A stretch of 64,000 bases of DNA, taken from Lodderomyces elongisporus. Taxonomy: Eukaryota > Ascomycota > Pichiomycetes > Serinales > Debaryomycetaceae. Made by a program: the position numbers and the translations under genes. The stretch is taken from positions 1,736,001 to 1,800,000 of the forward strand of contig NC_083676.1 in assembly GCF_030384665.1 (NCBI RefSeq), in the 5' to 3' direction. Positions 30,759 to 40,510 of the stretch are shown piece after piece. The stretch's first letter is position 1, and each line of letters begins with the position of its first letter. Below the pieces are notes generated by a model. The model did no database searches and had not been told where the DNA came from. It was given only the letters and a program-made list of their open reading frames with translations.

Positions 30759-33227
30759 ACAAATTGGCAATCTCTGGGCTAACAGATTTGCTGTTTTGCA
30801 AAGTCAAACCGCTAGCTAATTGGGCTTTATATATTGTTTCCCACTTGCTCCACACTTGTTCGCAAGATCTAATCTCACAATTCAACCAATTATCCTCGTG
30901 ACTATTGTGTGCATTTGCTAATTTTGCAGCCAAGTACCCAACTAATGTATCTCCTGCACCCGTGACATTCACAATCTTCAACTTCTCATTCTCCTTGGGT
31001 ATGGGGAAATACTCTACCAACACACCGACCTTATTATTCGTATTATTTGTAACTGACGTGATTGGCCTGTAAACTGATGTGGTTGGTATACTCTTTAAGT
31101 CATCTAAATTCGTAACTAGACTGAATAAAAGCACACCCTTATCACCCAATTTAACCAAAATATTTTGGAAATATGGAAGCATATGAAAACTTTGTTGGAA
31201 TACACCAGCTTCCCATAGTTTTAAATTATGTTTTTTGTCAAGATTTAAAAGCTTTTCTCTCATTATGGAATCGACACCCATGGCATCTACTACGGGGAAC
31301 CAATGATCATAATCTTCAAACTTACCGTTTTGAGACATAGTGTCGAAAATGGTGTTTAACTCGGCAACTGTTGGTGTGATCAAATTAATTGCATTATGTG
31401 GAAATACAGAGAGATCAGTCTCTGCCAAGCGTTTAGCCTTGACATGAGACGTGGGTTCAACCACTATTTGTGGCTTTCCTGAAATTGACTTGTTAAAAGG
31501 TACATGTTGAATAATTTTGTTTAAAGATTGAACAGAAAGGTTACAATCAAGTACAACCACTCTAGGTTCATCATTCACTATTTCCTGTATAATATCATCT
31601 GCAAAGGATGGTTCTTCAATGATGCTCATATCAGCACACGCAATGATCAAATCACCATCAACGTTATGCGTACACACATATTGCGCAGTGTTGCCTTTGC
31701 CAAAAGTCAAATTGGTAACGATTTTATCCTTCAACTGGCTTGATATAGTATCGCCCGCAAAGTCTCTTCCTATGCGGGACATAAATTTGGTGGTTGGCAA
31801 CGACGTGGTATAGTTACTCGCCAATGCAATATTATAGCCTACCCCACCAATAGAATTTGTGATTGTACCAATATTCGAATCCAGTAGTTTGTGGGTGGAA
31901 CCAAGTGTGGCTGCTGTATCGAGAGCAACTGAACCAACCACCAAGAGATTCGTCTTTTGTTGCAGTTTCTCCGCTCCTTGCAACTTATCAGTGGACTTAT
32001 CAGTGGACTTATCAGTGGACTCAACAGTGGACTCAATAGTGGACCCAGTAGTGGATGGTTGTTGACTTATCTGCAACATTTTTGACACCAGCTGGTGAGT
32101 TCTCTAAAACAAAAAAGAGGTTAGTCTCATCACACCTCTCCAAAAAAAAAATAAAGAAAAAAGCAAAAAGAAATAAGTAAAAGAGAAAAGACAAAAAGAT
32201 ATCACATACATACCGTTTTCATTTCAGATTCACTTGCTGATTCACTTGCTGATTCTCTTGCAGACTCTTCCAAAGCATAATATGATTTTGCAATGGTGGC
32301 AGCAGCAAGTGCATTATTTTTGACCAAGCTTATATTGGCATGCACAGACTGGCCCTTGGTCACTTTCGCTATTTTACTCAACAAGTAAGGTGTCAATTGT
32401 TTCCCTAAAATGCGGTTTTCTTTTGCTTCTTCATTTGCTTTGTCAATGATCAGCGTTATAAAGTCATTGTTCAATGCAGTATCTTTAGGCGGTGGAATGC
32501 AAAACACGTTACCACTTTGTAAATTTAGCAGTTGCTGATTGAATACAATTCTTGCAGCTTCTTCTAAGGTGTCAAATCCAAATGGTGATGCAACGTTGGA
32601 CTCACGTGTGTAAAAGCCTGGCAACTTTAACTCATTTTGTGCGACTTGCTTTTTATCTTCATTATATGTTCCTACAAATACTCCTTGTGTTTCCAAAAAC
32701 TCCAATGTCCGAGGAATATCCAAGATCGATTTCGGACCAGCACAGATTACACTCACTGGTGTTCTGCCCAATTCTGTTAAATCAGCAGAAATGTCCATCG
32801 AAGTTTCGCCTGGGTTATCTCGATGCACACCACCAAGTCCTCCAGTAGCAAAGAATTTAATACCTGCCAAATGCGACAAGATCATTGTCAGTGAAATCGT
32901 AGTTCCACCATTTAGTTTATTAGCCATGACGAAACCAATATCTCCTCTTGAAACCTTGTGCACTTTACCCAGTTGTGATGCTTCTGCAAATCGTAACAAA
33001 TCAGATTGTGTTAAACCGACATGTGGCCTACCATCAATAAAAGCACACGTAGCTGGAGTAACACCTTGATCACGAAGAATGGATTCAACTTCGACTGCCA
33101 TATCGATATTCTGAGGATATGGAAGACCATGTGAAATGATCGTTGACTCGAGTGAGACAACAGGTTTTCTTAAATTAAGCGCATTTCGCACTTCTTCTGT
33201 CAATCGCAAGATGTTTCTCTGTTTCAT
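30757..33227 (-). CDS. Bifunctional pseudouridine-5'-phosphate glycosidase / pseudouridine kinase, one intron
   Basis: Two open frames are joined by an intron. Exon 1 (33227-32214) encodes a PsuG glycosidase domain: SLESTIISHGLPYPQN, VSRGDIGFVMANKLNGGTT (Lys), FATGGLGGVHRDNPGETSMD and CAGPKSILDIPRTLEFL (Lys of the expected catalytic set). Exon 2 (32103-30757) encodes a PfkB-family kinase: NLLVVGSVALDTAATLG, NSIGGVGYNIALASNY and the ATP/base motif VNVTGAGDTLVGYLAAKLA. The product is 786 aa, near the size of the fused S. pombe protein. It phosphorylates pseudouridine, then cleaves the phosphate to uracil and ribose 5-phosphate, salvaging nucleosides from RNA turnover. A Ser-Thr-Asp-Lys repeat links the domains. 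ATG at 33227 is chosen; the frame is open slightly upstream through a TTG. Confidence 0.88.
32104..32213 (-). other. Intron joining the glycosidase and kinase domains
   Basis: Minus strand, 110 nt: GTATGT starts at 32213, a GACTAAC branch-like site lies about 25 nt before a pyrimidine-rich TTTTTGTTTTAG acceptor ending at 32104. Splicing is phase 0: ACG | AGA. Unspliced transcripts would stop two codons into the intron after Met. Confidence 0.82.
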
Positions 33228-33614
33228 CAAACCGGATTGAACAAAAAAATATATGAAATAAGGGGGGGCAAAGGGTGGAGGAAGAAAGGAAGGAGAAGAC
33301 CAAAAGCGGGAAAGTTAGTAAAAAGTGGAGGGGGGGTTAAAGTGAATGGGTAGGTAGATGAAAGTAGATGGCAGAGTTTTTTTTTAAAAAAAAAAACTTT
33401 GAAAGAAAATTGAGTAAACTTGAAGAGAAAGAAAACTAGTAAAGCGGCTTTTTGATTTCGTGGGGATGGAGGGGGGGGGGAGAGTTGCGCGTTAGAAGAA
33501 GAGAATCTTTGAGTTTTGAGATTTATGTGTAAAAGATGGAGTGAGCAAGTGAGAAAGAAGGAAAATAAATGGAAATAGAGAAGAATTATACAGAATAAAT
33601 GCTCCTTGTTTACA
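33228..33614. promoter_or_regulatory. Divergent promoter of the pseudouridine gene and the TTI2-like gene
   Basis: 387 bases, purine-rich on the plus strand, with G-runs of six to nine (33262, 33331, 33472) and short A/T tracts. A short upstream frame (33599-33625) overlaps the TTI2-like start codon. Confidence 0.5.
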
Positions 33615-34763
33615 ATGTTGATTGAAGAGGTTCCACTGACAGAAACAGATCGAGATTTCAATTTGGTGGTAGAAAGCTTGCATGATCTAAAGCATCCTGC
33701 TCTGCGGTATACAAAAGATTTACAATCCATCGAATCTTCTACAGCAACCGGTGCAATCAGCATCAACTATGAATTAATCAAAGCAATATCCCTTCATGCA
33801 AACCCCAACCTTGCTTGGTGCTCACAGCAAAATTCGCAGATTGTCCAGTCTATAATAAACAAAAATGATATACTGCAGTATATAACTCCATTTATTAATC
33901 AGGAATTTAGACCCAATTTGAGGAAAGTTGAAAAGCAAGCCAACTCAAGCAAGATAGGTAAACTGGGTGGTCTTCGACCGCACCTCAGTTTTTTCCAAGA
34001 CCAAAAGTTTGATCCGGTTCCTCTTGCACAAGCATGGTTTCTTCTTGAAGCTACTGGCAATAAAGAACGTGAGGTGAATATGCTTGTCCTACTTTTACTA
34101 ATCGATGACTTTCACTTTGGTATACAGGGGCAAATACAAGCATGTCACATGGTGAGGAAATTGAAGATCCTCACGCCTAATTTGGTGCCTCAATTGCGAG
34201 AGTGTTTGAAGAAATGTCTCTTGCACATTCCACCTGTCACAGAGGAAACTGAATCGTTGAATATTCTACAAGTTGCTTTTCCGTGCTTATATAAGGTGGA
34301 CGATGAATATGACAATAAAAGTTTAAACTTTATTGATACTATTGCCTCTATACTAAAGTCATTAAACTATGTTGTCAACCATGAGAAAGTAATTATCTTT
34401 TTATTGGAGCAATTACAAATTTGCGTTAAGAGCATTGGCAAAGATGTATTAGTTTCTATTTCAAAGATCTTTTATATGATGAATCAAATCATTGTAAATT
34501 TTGCAATGATTGAGAAACCAAATGTCATCTTGGCAGCATTGAAGTTACAAAGTGAAGTGCTACAAGTGGAGTCTCCATTGGTGTACAGTTTTGTATATGA
34601 TTTGATTGGTGCTTATACAGTTTTACTGAAACGATTACTCAAGTATAAAGTAGCTGCTGGTATTCAAGAGCAAATTAAAATGAATCTAAGTCAATTGGAA
34701 AAGTTGGCTGAAATGAGTGGAAAACTGGATGAATTTAGTAACCTATGTACGTATATACAATGA
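33615..34763 (+). CDS. TTI2: Probable TTI2 (TELO2-interacting protein 2) homologue
   Basis: A protein of 382 aa, all alpha-helical in character, with no membrane segment or catalytic motif. The middle region, AQAWFLLEATGNKEREVNML and LLLIDDFHFGIQGQIQACHM, then CLLHIPPVTEETESLNILQV and AFPCLYKV, resembles the HEAT-like repeats of Tti2, where a 'leucine-P-x-x-T-x-E-x-S' helix turn recurs. Tti2 acts with Tel2 and Tti1 as an Hsp90 co-chaperone for PIKK kinases (TOR, Mec1, Tel1, Tra1). The family is poorly conserved, so the call is tentative. The start is ATG at 33615; the frame is open to a TTG at 33606. Convergent with TIM8. Confidence 0.55.
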   Translation: MLIEEVPLTETDRDFNLVVESLHDLKHPALRYTKDLQSIESSTATGAISINYELIKAISLHANPNLAWCSQQNSQIVQSIINKNDILQYITPFINQEFRPNLRKVEKQANSSKIGKLGGLRPHLSFFQDQKFDPVPLAQAWFLLEATGNKEREVNMLVLLLLIDDFHFGIQGQIQACHMVRKLKILTPNLVPQLRECLKKCLLHIPPVTEETESLNILQVAFPCLYKVDDEYDNKSLNFIDTIASILKSLNYVVNHEKVIIFLLEQLQICVKSIGKDVLVSISKIFYMMNQIIVNFAMIEKPNVILAALKLQSEVLQVESPLVYSFVYDLIGAYTVLLKRLLKYKVAAGIQEQIKMNLSQLEKLAEMSGKLDEFSNLCTYIQ

Positions 34764-34951
34764 AAACGAGAGTACATTTGGCCAATATATCAACCTATAC
34801 AAATACCTAAACATCAACATATAAATATATTTGCAAATATACAAATATAAGTATAGATATATATATATAAATATAAGTATAGATATATATATATAAATAT
34901 AAGTATATATATATATATATATATGCATATGTGTTTGCATACATTTCACTT
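34764..34951. repeat. AT-rich tandem repeat between TTI2-like and TIM8
   Basis: A unit of about 26 bases, AAATATAAGTATAGATATAT and further TA, is repeated two to three times at about 34843-34924, between convergent genes. Confidence 0.75.
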
Positions 34952-35221
34952 TTACCTTCCTCCCTGCAAGGACTCCACCACTTTGATATTTGTATCTAAA
35001 AACCTGTTTAAGCAATTCAGCAAACACTGTTCCTCTTGGATATCCAATTTTGGTGAAGTAATAGGTTTGTTCAAATTGCATTTTTTAAAACACATATCGG
35101 TAAAACTATGGATGGCAGTTTGAATTTTTGATTTGGATTGTTCTGCTTCCAAGAATGTCATTATTTCCTTTCTTGATTTCTCATCTAGGTTTTGCAATGC
35201 TTGTGTTGATATCGATGCCAT
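34952..35221 (-). CDS. TIM8: Mitochondrial intermembrane-space chaperone Tim8
   Basis: An 89-aa protein. It carries the twin CX3C motifs of small TIMs, CFKKC and CLLNC, spaced by 15 residues, with the Tim8-like end [18 protein letters not shown]. Tim8 forms a hexamer with Tim13 in the intermembrane space and escorts hydrophobic precursors (such as Tim23) to the TIM22 complex. The N-terminus [20 protein letters not shown] has no presequence, as expected for Mia40-imported proteins. Confidence 0.93.
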   Translation of the reverse strand: MASISTQALQNLDEKSRKEIMTFLEAEQSKSKIQTAIHSFTDMCFKKCNLNKPITSPKLDIQEEQCLLNCLNRFLDTNIKVVESLQGGR

Positions 35222-35572
35222 GATTAATTGTGTAAGTATATGTGTTGAGTTTGAATTGATTCTTTATCTTTGTCGTTCTATTATATGATGATGTTTTATT
35301 CCAAACCCTTATTTTTCTATAATTTTATCACTTGTATGAGTTGATGATATTGATTGGAATGGAGTGGAAAGCCTTAGATCGTTCTTTTCTTTTCTTTTTT
35401 TTTTATTTTTTTTTATTTTTTAATTTTTTTTAAGTTTTCAATTTTAATTTTCCTTCTTTTTTTTTTTTCCATTTCTTATTTTTCAGTTCTTCATTTCTTT
35501 TTGTTTTGAATTGTTTTCTCGCCTCTTTTTTTGTATACACAAACTTTCCGAGACTCCATTGCTTATGGAAAC
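35222..35572. promoter_or_regulatory. Divergent promoter TIM8 / CENP-K-like gene
   Basis: 351 bases. The right half is dominated by T-tracts (35390-35475), often seen in yeast promoters. No gene is seen. Confidence 0.5.
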
Positions 35573-36373
35573 ATGGCTGAACCGATTAGCGATACAAATA
35601 ATTTGCAAAGCGCAGATCAAAGAAAAGAACGCGATGTTATTTACTTCAATCGATTAAAGAAAGATATCAAAAGAGTAGAAGAGCACCTCAGACAAGCAGA
35701 TGCTGCCATCGCCACATTTGGTAAGGATATAATCCAAGACAGCCCCATCGAGAAACGAATATTGGCAATGTATGCAGCTTATGGAACTGTACCCTATCGA
35801 CCGGAAAAAAATGACACTATAACCACCGCATCAACATCGGTGCTTTTGGAAAACATGATTGAGGACAAGAAAGCAGTGCTTAAAGAGTTTACAAATATTC
35901 ATAAAGACCCTGGAAATGACTTGGGGTATGTAACTCAGGAATTACTCAAAATCCGAGACGCGCGAGTGAAGGAACGGGATATGATGAAGTCTATTTTGGA
36001 ATTGGAATTGGTTTTAGATCTGGGACTGAATTTAGAAAAGAAAAGTGAAAAGACAAGGTTTGAAGATGAAGTAATGGGAAAATTAAAAGAATCAGAGAAA
36101 TTGGATAAAGTGTTGCAACTGTTTTTGAGGAAAGTATCTGTCAAATATACTGCTTACTGTGACTCAATAGATGGGATTGTAAATGATAAAGACGAGTTGC
36201 AGTTAAAGGTAGATGACTTGATGAAGTTTTTCAATGAGTTGATAAATGGAGATTGGGTTGAGGTACGAAGTTCAAGTCATATTGAAGCAGTTGTCAAGAT
36301 TATGGAAAACGGGAGTATATTGCAACGTGAAAATGGGAAAGTAAGGCTACGAGGACTAGAACCTATAAAGTGA
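35573..36373 (+). CDS. Coiled-coil protein, possibly CENP-K/Mcm22-like kinetochore subunit
   Basis: A protein of 266 aa from ATG 35573 (MAEPISDTNN); the frame is open to a TTG at 35531. Charged helical segments at about 15-60 and 90-190 suggest coiled coil. The C-terminal segment (VEVRSSSHIEAVVKIMENGS then VRLRGLEPIK) resembles the short conserved end of CENP-K, where a helix with 'V-x-x-L-x-x-x-G-I' precedes 'R-x-R-L'. CENP-K/Mcm22 is a subunit of the CCAN/CTF19 inner kinetochore. The match is by eye and to a weakly conserved family. It may be another coiled-coil protein. Confidence 0.4.
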   Translation: MAEPISDTNNLQSADQRKERDVIYFNRLKKDIKRVEEHLRQADAAIATFGKDIIQDSPIEKRILAMYAAYGTVPYRPEKNDTITTASTSVLLENMIEDKKAVLKEFTNIHKDPGNDLGYVTQELLKIRDARVKERDMMKSILELELVLDLGLNLEKKSEKTRFEDEVMGKLKESEKLDKVLQLFLRKVSVKYTAYCDSIDGIVNDKDELQLKVDDLMKFFNELINGDWVEVRSSSHIEAVVKIMENGSILQRENGKVRLRGLEPIK

Positions 36374-36502
36374 CTTGTTTTTTCCCTACCGTTGCCCCCT
36401 TGCTCCCTTCCTTCTTTCTTTTTTTCCGTTTTTTCTTTAAAGAATAATGATGTTTAGTTCTCTATGATTTTTTATAAATGTTGTAAATATTTGGTATCCT
36501 TA

Positions 36503-36665
36503 TATGTGTATTTGTATGTGTATTTGTATTTGTATGTGTATTTGTATTTGTATTTGTATTTGTATGTGTATTTGTATTTGTATGTGTATTTGTATGTGTA
36601 TTTGTATGTGTATTTGTATGTGTATTTGTATGTGTATTTGTATGTGTATGTGTATTTGTATGTGT
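36503..36665. repeat. Hexamer tandem repeat TATTTG/TATGTG
   Basis: About 27 units of a 6-bp repeat mixing GTATTT and GTATGT. The GTATGT units match a yeast 5' splice site, but there is no branch point or acceptor paired with them. Confidence 0.92.
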
Positions 36666-37157
36666 GATGCATAATATGGTGCATAGTGTCGTGCGAATTC
36701 TCGGTGTAGGTTTTCAAATATATCTCCGCCATTCCGGAATGTAATCTCCGATTGTTGCGATAAATCCGTTACCCTTCACCCTTCAACAAACTGCCAGAAT
36801 CCACACAAGATGGTGTTTCGAAATGTTATGATAACAAGGATTGTAAGAGAAGATTCTCCTTATTTTTTTATTCTTTTGCTTTTAACAATCCTTTCTTATC
36901 TTCTTTTAATTTTTTTTTATTGTATTTTCCTATCTTTTGTTTCCCTCTCTCATATTCTCAGGCTATAAGAATTACATTCATTATGTTCTTTTTCTGTTTG
37001 TTTCTTTTCTTTTTTTTTTTCTTTTTTTTATATCTCTTTATGAATGAACATCGTTGGTTTCTGTCGTGATAGATTTGAATATCAAGCATGTAGAATTCAA
37101 GTAGAACCAATATCACTAAAACTGAATTAAAATTAAACCGACTTAGGCTTAACTGAC

Positions 37158-37182
37158 TTAAATAGAATAAAATAAATAAATA

Positions 37183-37213
<31 letters not shown>

Positions 37214-37225
37214 TAAAAATAAAAT
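37158..37225. repeat. AAAT/AAAAAT tandem repeat
   Basis: Units of AATA expand to AAAAAT units over about 68 bases. Confidence 0.85.
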
Positions 37226-37402
37226 TAATCTGAAATCGAAATTATCACCGCACAATTCTCCGAAAGCCAAAAAAAAAAATAGGAAAAACAAAAACACACT
37301 TTGGTCTCTCGATAGAGAGAAAGTACCCTCCACGACAAACTAATAAGTTATTTTATCTACTTCCTTTATTAAATCAACAGATTATAATTGTTTCAAACTA
37401 CG

Positions 37403-40204
37403 ATGGAAAAATTGCAGAAACGCCACAGGCAAATCGTGAGCTGTGATCGGTGCCGTAAGAGAAAGATCAAGTGTATCAGAACAGGCGATCCTATTGATCT
37501 CACCGACCTCGGAAAACAACAGCCGTGCGTAACATGTTTGAAAATGGGGAAAGTTTGTGAATATACAAAGTCGATAGAAACTATGGAGATATCCAAACTA
37601 AGAAAGCAGCACAAGGAGGCATTGGGGAAAGCTAAAAAGAGTCTGGGGGAAAGACGGCAAAAGACAAAGGTCAAAGGTATGGCCAATGGTACGGGTGAGG
37701 TACAAACAGAAGCAGAAGCAGAAACACAAGAACTGAAACAACAACAACAACAGCGGGAACAGCAACAACAACAACAACAACATATGTCACTATTACCGAA
37801 TAGAGACGAGGGCAAGAAAGAGCTTCCTAGTCTTGAAGATGTGGTGCTCATCAGACAGAAAATAGCAGAGCTAGAAAGGAAGCTAGGACAGACCTCTGCA
37901 AAATCAACAAACTCAATCAACTCAACAAATTCTGGAAATTCAGCAAACTCTGCAAATTCAGCAAATTCAGCAAATTTGGTAGCTACTGCAAGTACTTTTA
38001 CATCTCCATCAACTGCACAAACAAGCCCACAAAATGCATCTCAGCTTGTTATCCCACCAGGAAAAATCAACTTTAGCTACTGCTTCAAAGAGTGGAAACC
38101 ATTACAGCTAAGTCACAGACCATTTCCATACATGTTACTTCTTAGACGAGACGCAGGCGCAAGAATGATATGGTACTACATTGGTCAAAAGGTCAAAGTT
38201 AGAACCAATATTTTTGACGACTCCCACCTCTTAGTTAATTTACCGGAAGCAAGAATGAATGAATTGCGAACAAAAGCAAAAATTGTCTTTGGCGATGCCT
38301 ACATCCCAGGTACACACGAAACCGATATGTTTCAAGATATTGCTTCGGTTAAGAATGTTATTGGTTTGAATGATAAGGCATTGACCTTTTCACCTCCTGG
38401 GGTTGATTACAATGACCCTATTTCGTCGTATTTTAGCTTGATACCTCCAGCATGGGTCAATAAAGAATTGCTCAATATTTTTTTCAAAACGATTTACCCA
38501 AGTATTCCCATCATTGATGAATTAGAATTTAGATCTACTTTGAATAGGATATTGGGTCCCGAAATCAACGATAATTACATGAATACCTACCCTAATATCG
38601 GCACATCAAACGACTTGGCCATCTTGGCAACGCATTTAATCATATTGAGACTAGCTTATTTATCACTCTTGGATATTAATGGTCAAGGCACTTCGCACTT
38701 GCTAAACTACCCTGTATCTTTCGATACATATAGAGCAGCAGACACAATTATGAAAGAGTTTGATTTTACCAAAAGACAAACAATGACTATTCTACAAGCT
38801 GGATTGATGATTCGAATGTATCTAATGTTTTCACCAGAAAATGTAGTTACTGGGGCTGCAACACAGATTACCATGGGTGCCATTATCCAATTATGTTATT
38901 CGATTGGACTCAATAGGGACCCTGAATGCTTTAATAACAAGACCCCCAAAGCACTTAATTTGAAACGCAAAATATGGCATTTCGTTATGCGTATGGATGT
39001 TCTCAACTCTTTGGTGTTCAACACAACCTTATCAACTGATTTGGATATTGCTGATTGTGAACTACCCGAGTTTTCTCCAGAAGCAGCCAATTGCGTTGAT
39101 CTCAAGATTGAAGGTGAAATCATTGCTAGTTTCCACAGGTATCATCGTTTATTCTTGCACAGTCGAAAATTGGCCAGTATGCATCTAAAAGTTAGTGAAG
39201 ATTTACGAGTCGATGACTTGGTTCAAGTGTTGTCAGACCTTGAAAGCGAAACACAAAAGACTTTGGGAATCCCTAGCGCACTTTTTAATCAATCTGGTAA
39301 TGGATTTCTACCTTTGCTCAACCTTCGCATCTTCATTTATATCGAATTAATGCTTGCATATACTTACTTTACATTGTATCTATATTACGAAGCACTCGGC
39401 ATGACAACTATGCAAACCATGTATTTCAGAAAAACTATCTACATTCTTACCGAGGATCTTTGGGAGTTGAACTCGTACATTTTCAAAAGCCCTAATCGAA
39501 ATGCCGAGGTGTTGAATTTGACACCATTGACTGAAGTTTTTTTACATTTAAGTGTCATCATATTGAATTGCGTAAGGATGAGACTATTCTGTAACATGGC
39601 CGTCATGGAGAAAAACAAAGCGGATTTAGAGATGGCTGGAAAGGGAAAACACAGCACAGGGGTCAAAACTGGAGCAGAGACACATGATAATAATCTTGAT
39701 GATCATGAGTTTAACATTGCTATATTGAAAAAGTTGGATAACCAATTGAAAATATGCACCAACTCACAAGTGAGATTGATTGGTAACATTGCAACTCGAT
39801 ACAGATATTCTGTTATGTTGCGACGAATCCATCTCATAGTATTGAAGCTATGCGATATGGGTTTTCTGGAGGTAACGGGCCATAATTTTGCAATGATTAG
39901 CGGTGCAGTGATGACTTTGCCCTACGAAGTGTTGGGAAGATTTAGCCAGGTACTCGAGTCTCGAATGTTTTCTCCCGAAATGCAATGCGAAAGCCTATTT
40001 GATGCCACTGATGAGGATTTGATCATGGAGTTGCAAAGAGAACATCTATGGAATCAATTAAAGAGGATACAGACTGAGGAAATGCTAACGAGTTCGTGGA
40101 TTGATAAGACCAAGAGGTATAATAAGCATGCTGATGATTTCGATATCAATGTTTTCAATTTCAATCTTGACTTTTTGAACACCAATGAATTATTTTCGAA
40201 TTAA
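37403..40204 (+). CDS. Zn2Cys6 transcription factor with fungal middle homology domain
   Basis: A protein of 933 aa. The binuclear cluster is at residues 14-52: CDRCRKRKIKC (C-X2-C-X6-C) and, after a longer loop, PCVTCLKMGKVC. Low-complexity Gln-rich and Ser/Asn/Ala-rich segments follow (about 110-220; a CAA run and a TCAGCAAAT-type repeat). The long middle homology region (about 320-700) includes PGVDYNDPISSYFSLIPPAW and GAIIQLCYSIGLNRDPECF, typical of fungal_trans domains. Target genes cannot be predicted; I do not recognise a named orthologue. The frame is open back to 37388, but ATG at 37403 puts the cluster at the usual N-terminal position. Confidence 0.9.
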   Translation: MEKLQKRHRQIVSCDRCRKRKIKCIRTGDPIDLTDLGKQQPCVTCLKMGKVCEYTKSIETMEISKLRKQHKEALGKAKKSLGERRQKTKVKGMANGTGEVQTEAEAETQELKQQQQQREQQQQQQQHMSLLPNRDEGKKELPSLEDVVLIRQKIAELERKLGQTSAKSTNSINSTNSGNSANSANSANSANLVATASTFTSPSTAQTSPQNASQLVIPPGKINFSYCFKEWKPLQLSHRPFPYMLLLRRDAGARMIWYYIGQKVKVRTNIFDDSHLLVNLPEARMNELRTKAKIVFGDAYIPGTHETDMFQDIASVKNVIGLNDKALTFSPPGVDYNDPISSYFSLIPPAWVNKELLNIFFKTIYPSIPIIDELEFRSTLNRILGPEINDNYMNTYPNIGTSNDLAILATHLIILRLAYLSLLDINGQGTSHLLNYPVSFDTYRAADTIMKEFDFTKRQTMTILQAGLMIRMYLMFSPENVVTGAATQITMGAIIQLCYSIGLNRDPECFNNKTPKALNLKRKIWHFVMRMDVLNSLVFNTTLSTDLDIADCELPEFSPEAANCVDLKIEGEIIASFHRYHRLFLHSRKLASMHLKVSEDLRVDDLVQVLSDLESETQKTLGIPSALFNQSGNGFLPLLNLRIFIYIELMLAYTYFTLYLYYEALGMTTMQTMYFRKTIYILTEDLWELNSYIFKSPNRNAEVLNLTPLTEVFLHLSVIILNCVRMRLFCNMAVMEKNKADLEMAGKGKHSTGVKTGAETHDNNLDDHEFNIAILKKLDNQLKICTNSQVRLIGNIATRYRYSVMLRRIHLIVLKLCDMGFLEVTGHNFAMISGAVMTLPYEVLGRFSQVLESRMFSPEMQCESLFDATDEDLIMELQREHLWNQLKRIQTEEMLTSSWIDKTKRYNKHADDFDINVFNFNLDFLNTNELFSN

Positions 40205-40510
40205 TATAAATATACTTTTTTAATATATATATATATATATTTTCAATTATAGGTGATGAGAAGTAGGTAAGGAAGGGAAAAGGTGAAGAGTTGAAGGAGT
40301 AAAAAGACAAAGAAGTAATGTAGTAATATGAAAAAGAGATGGAAATCAAGGCGTTTGCAACCACGACGGGAAAAGAGGTTTTTGAAAAATTAAATTTTTA
40401 TTTTCTAAAAAAAAAACAGAAAAAAGAATCAAAAAAAAGAAACAATGATAGTTTGAATTTTGTTTTATTTTTGCCATTTGATCTATTTTCTCTACTTTAT
40501 TAGTTATATT
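40205..40510. other. Convergent spacer between the Zn2Cys6 gene and MCH1
   Basis: 306 bases with a (TA)n run (40223-40242) and A-tracts near 40400-40440. No gene is seen. Confidence 0.6.

Larger units (their letters stand above)
36374..37402. other. 1.0 kb intergenic region before the Zn2Cys6 gene
   Basis: Contents: the TATTTG/TATGTG repeat (36503-36665), T-tracts near 36870-37030 and an AAAT/AAAAT repeat (37158-37225). No gene is seen; reading frames through the repeats are artefacts. Confidence 0.6.

Noticed and set aside
36503..36665. Long frames through the TATTTG/TATGTG repeat and many GTATGT donor-like hexamers
   Set aside because: Repeat-driven open frames with no composition of a real protein; no paired branch site and acceptor leading into a coding exon.
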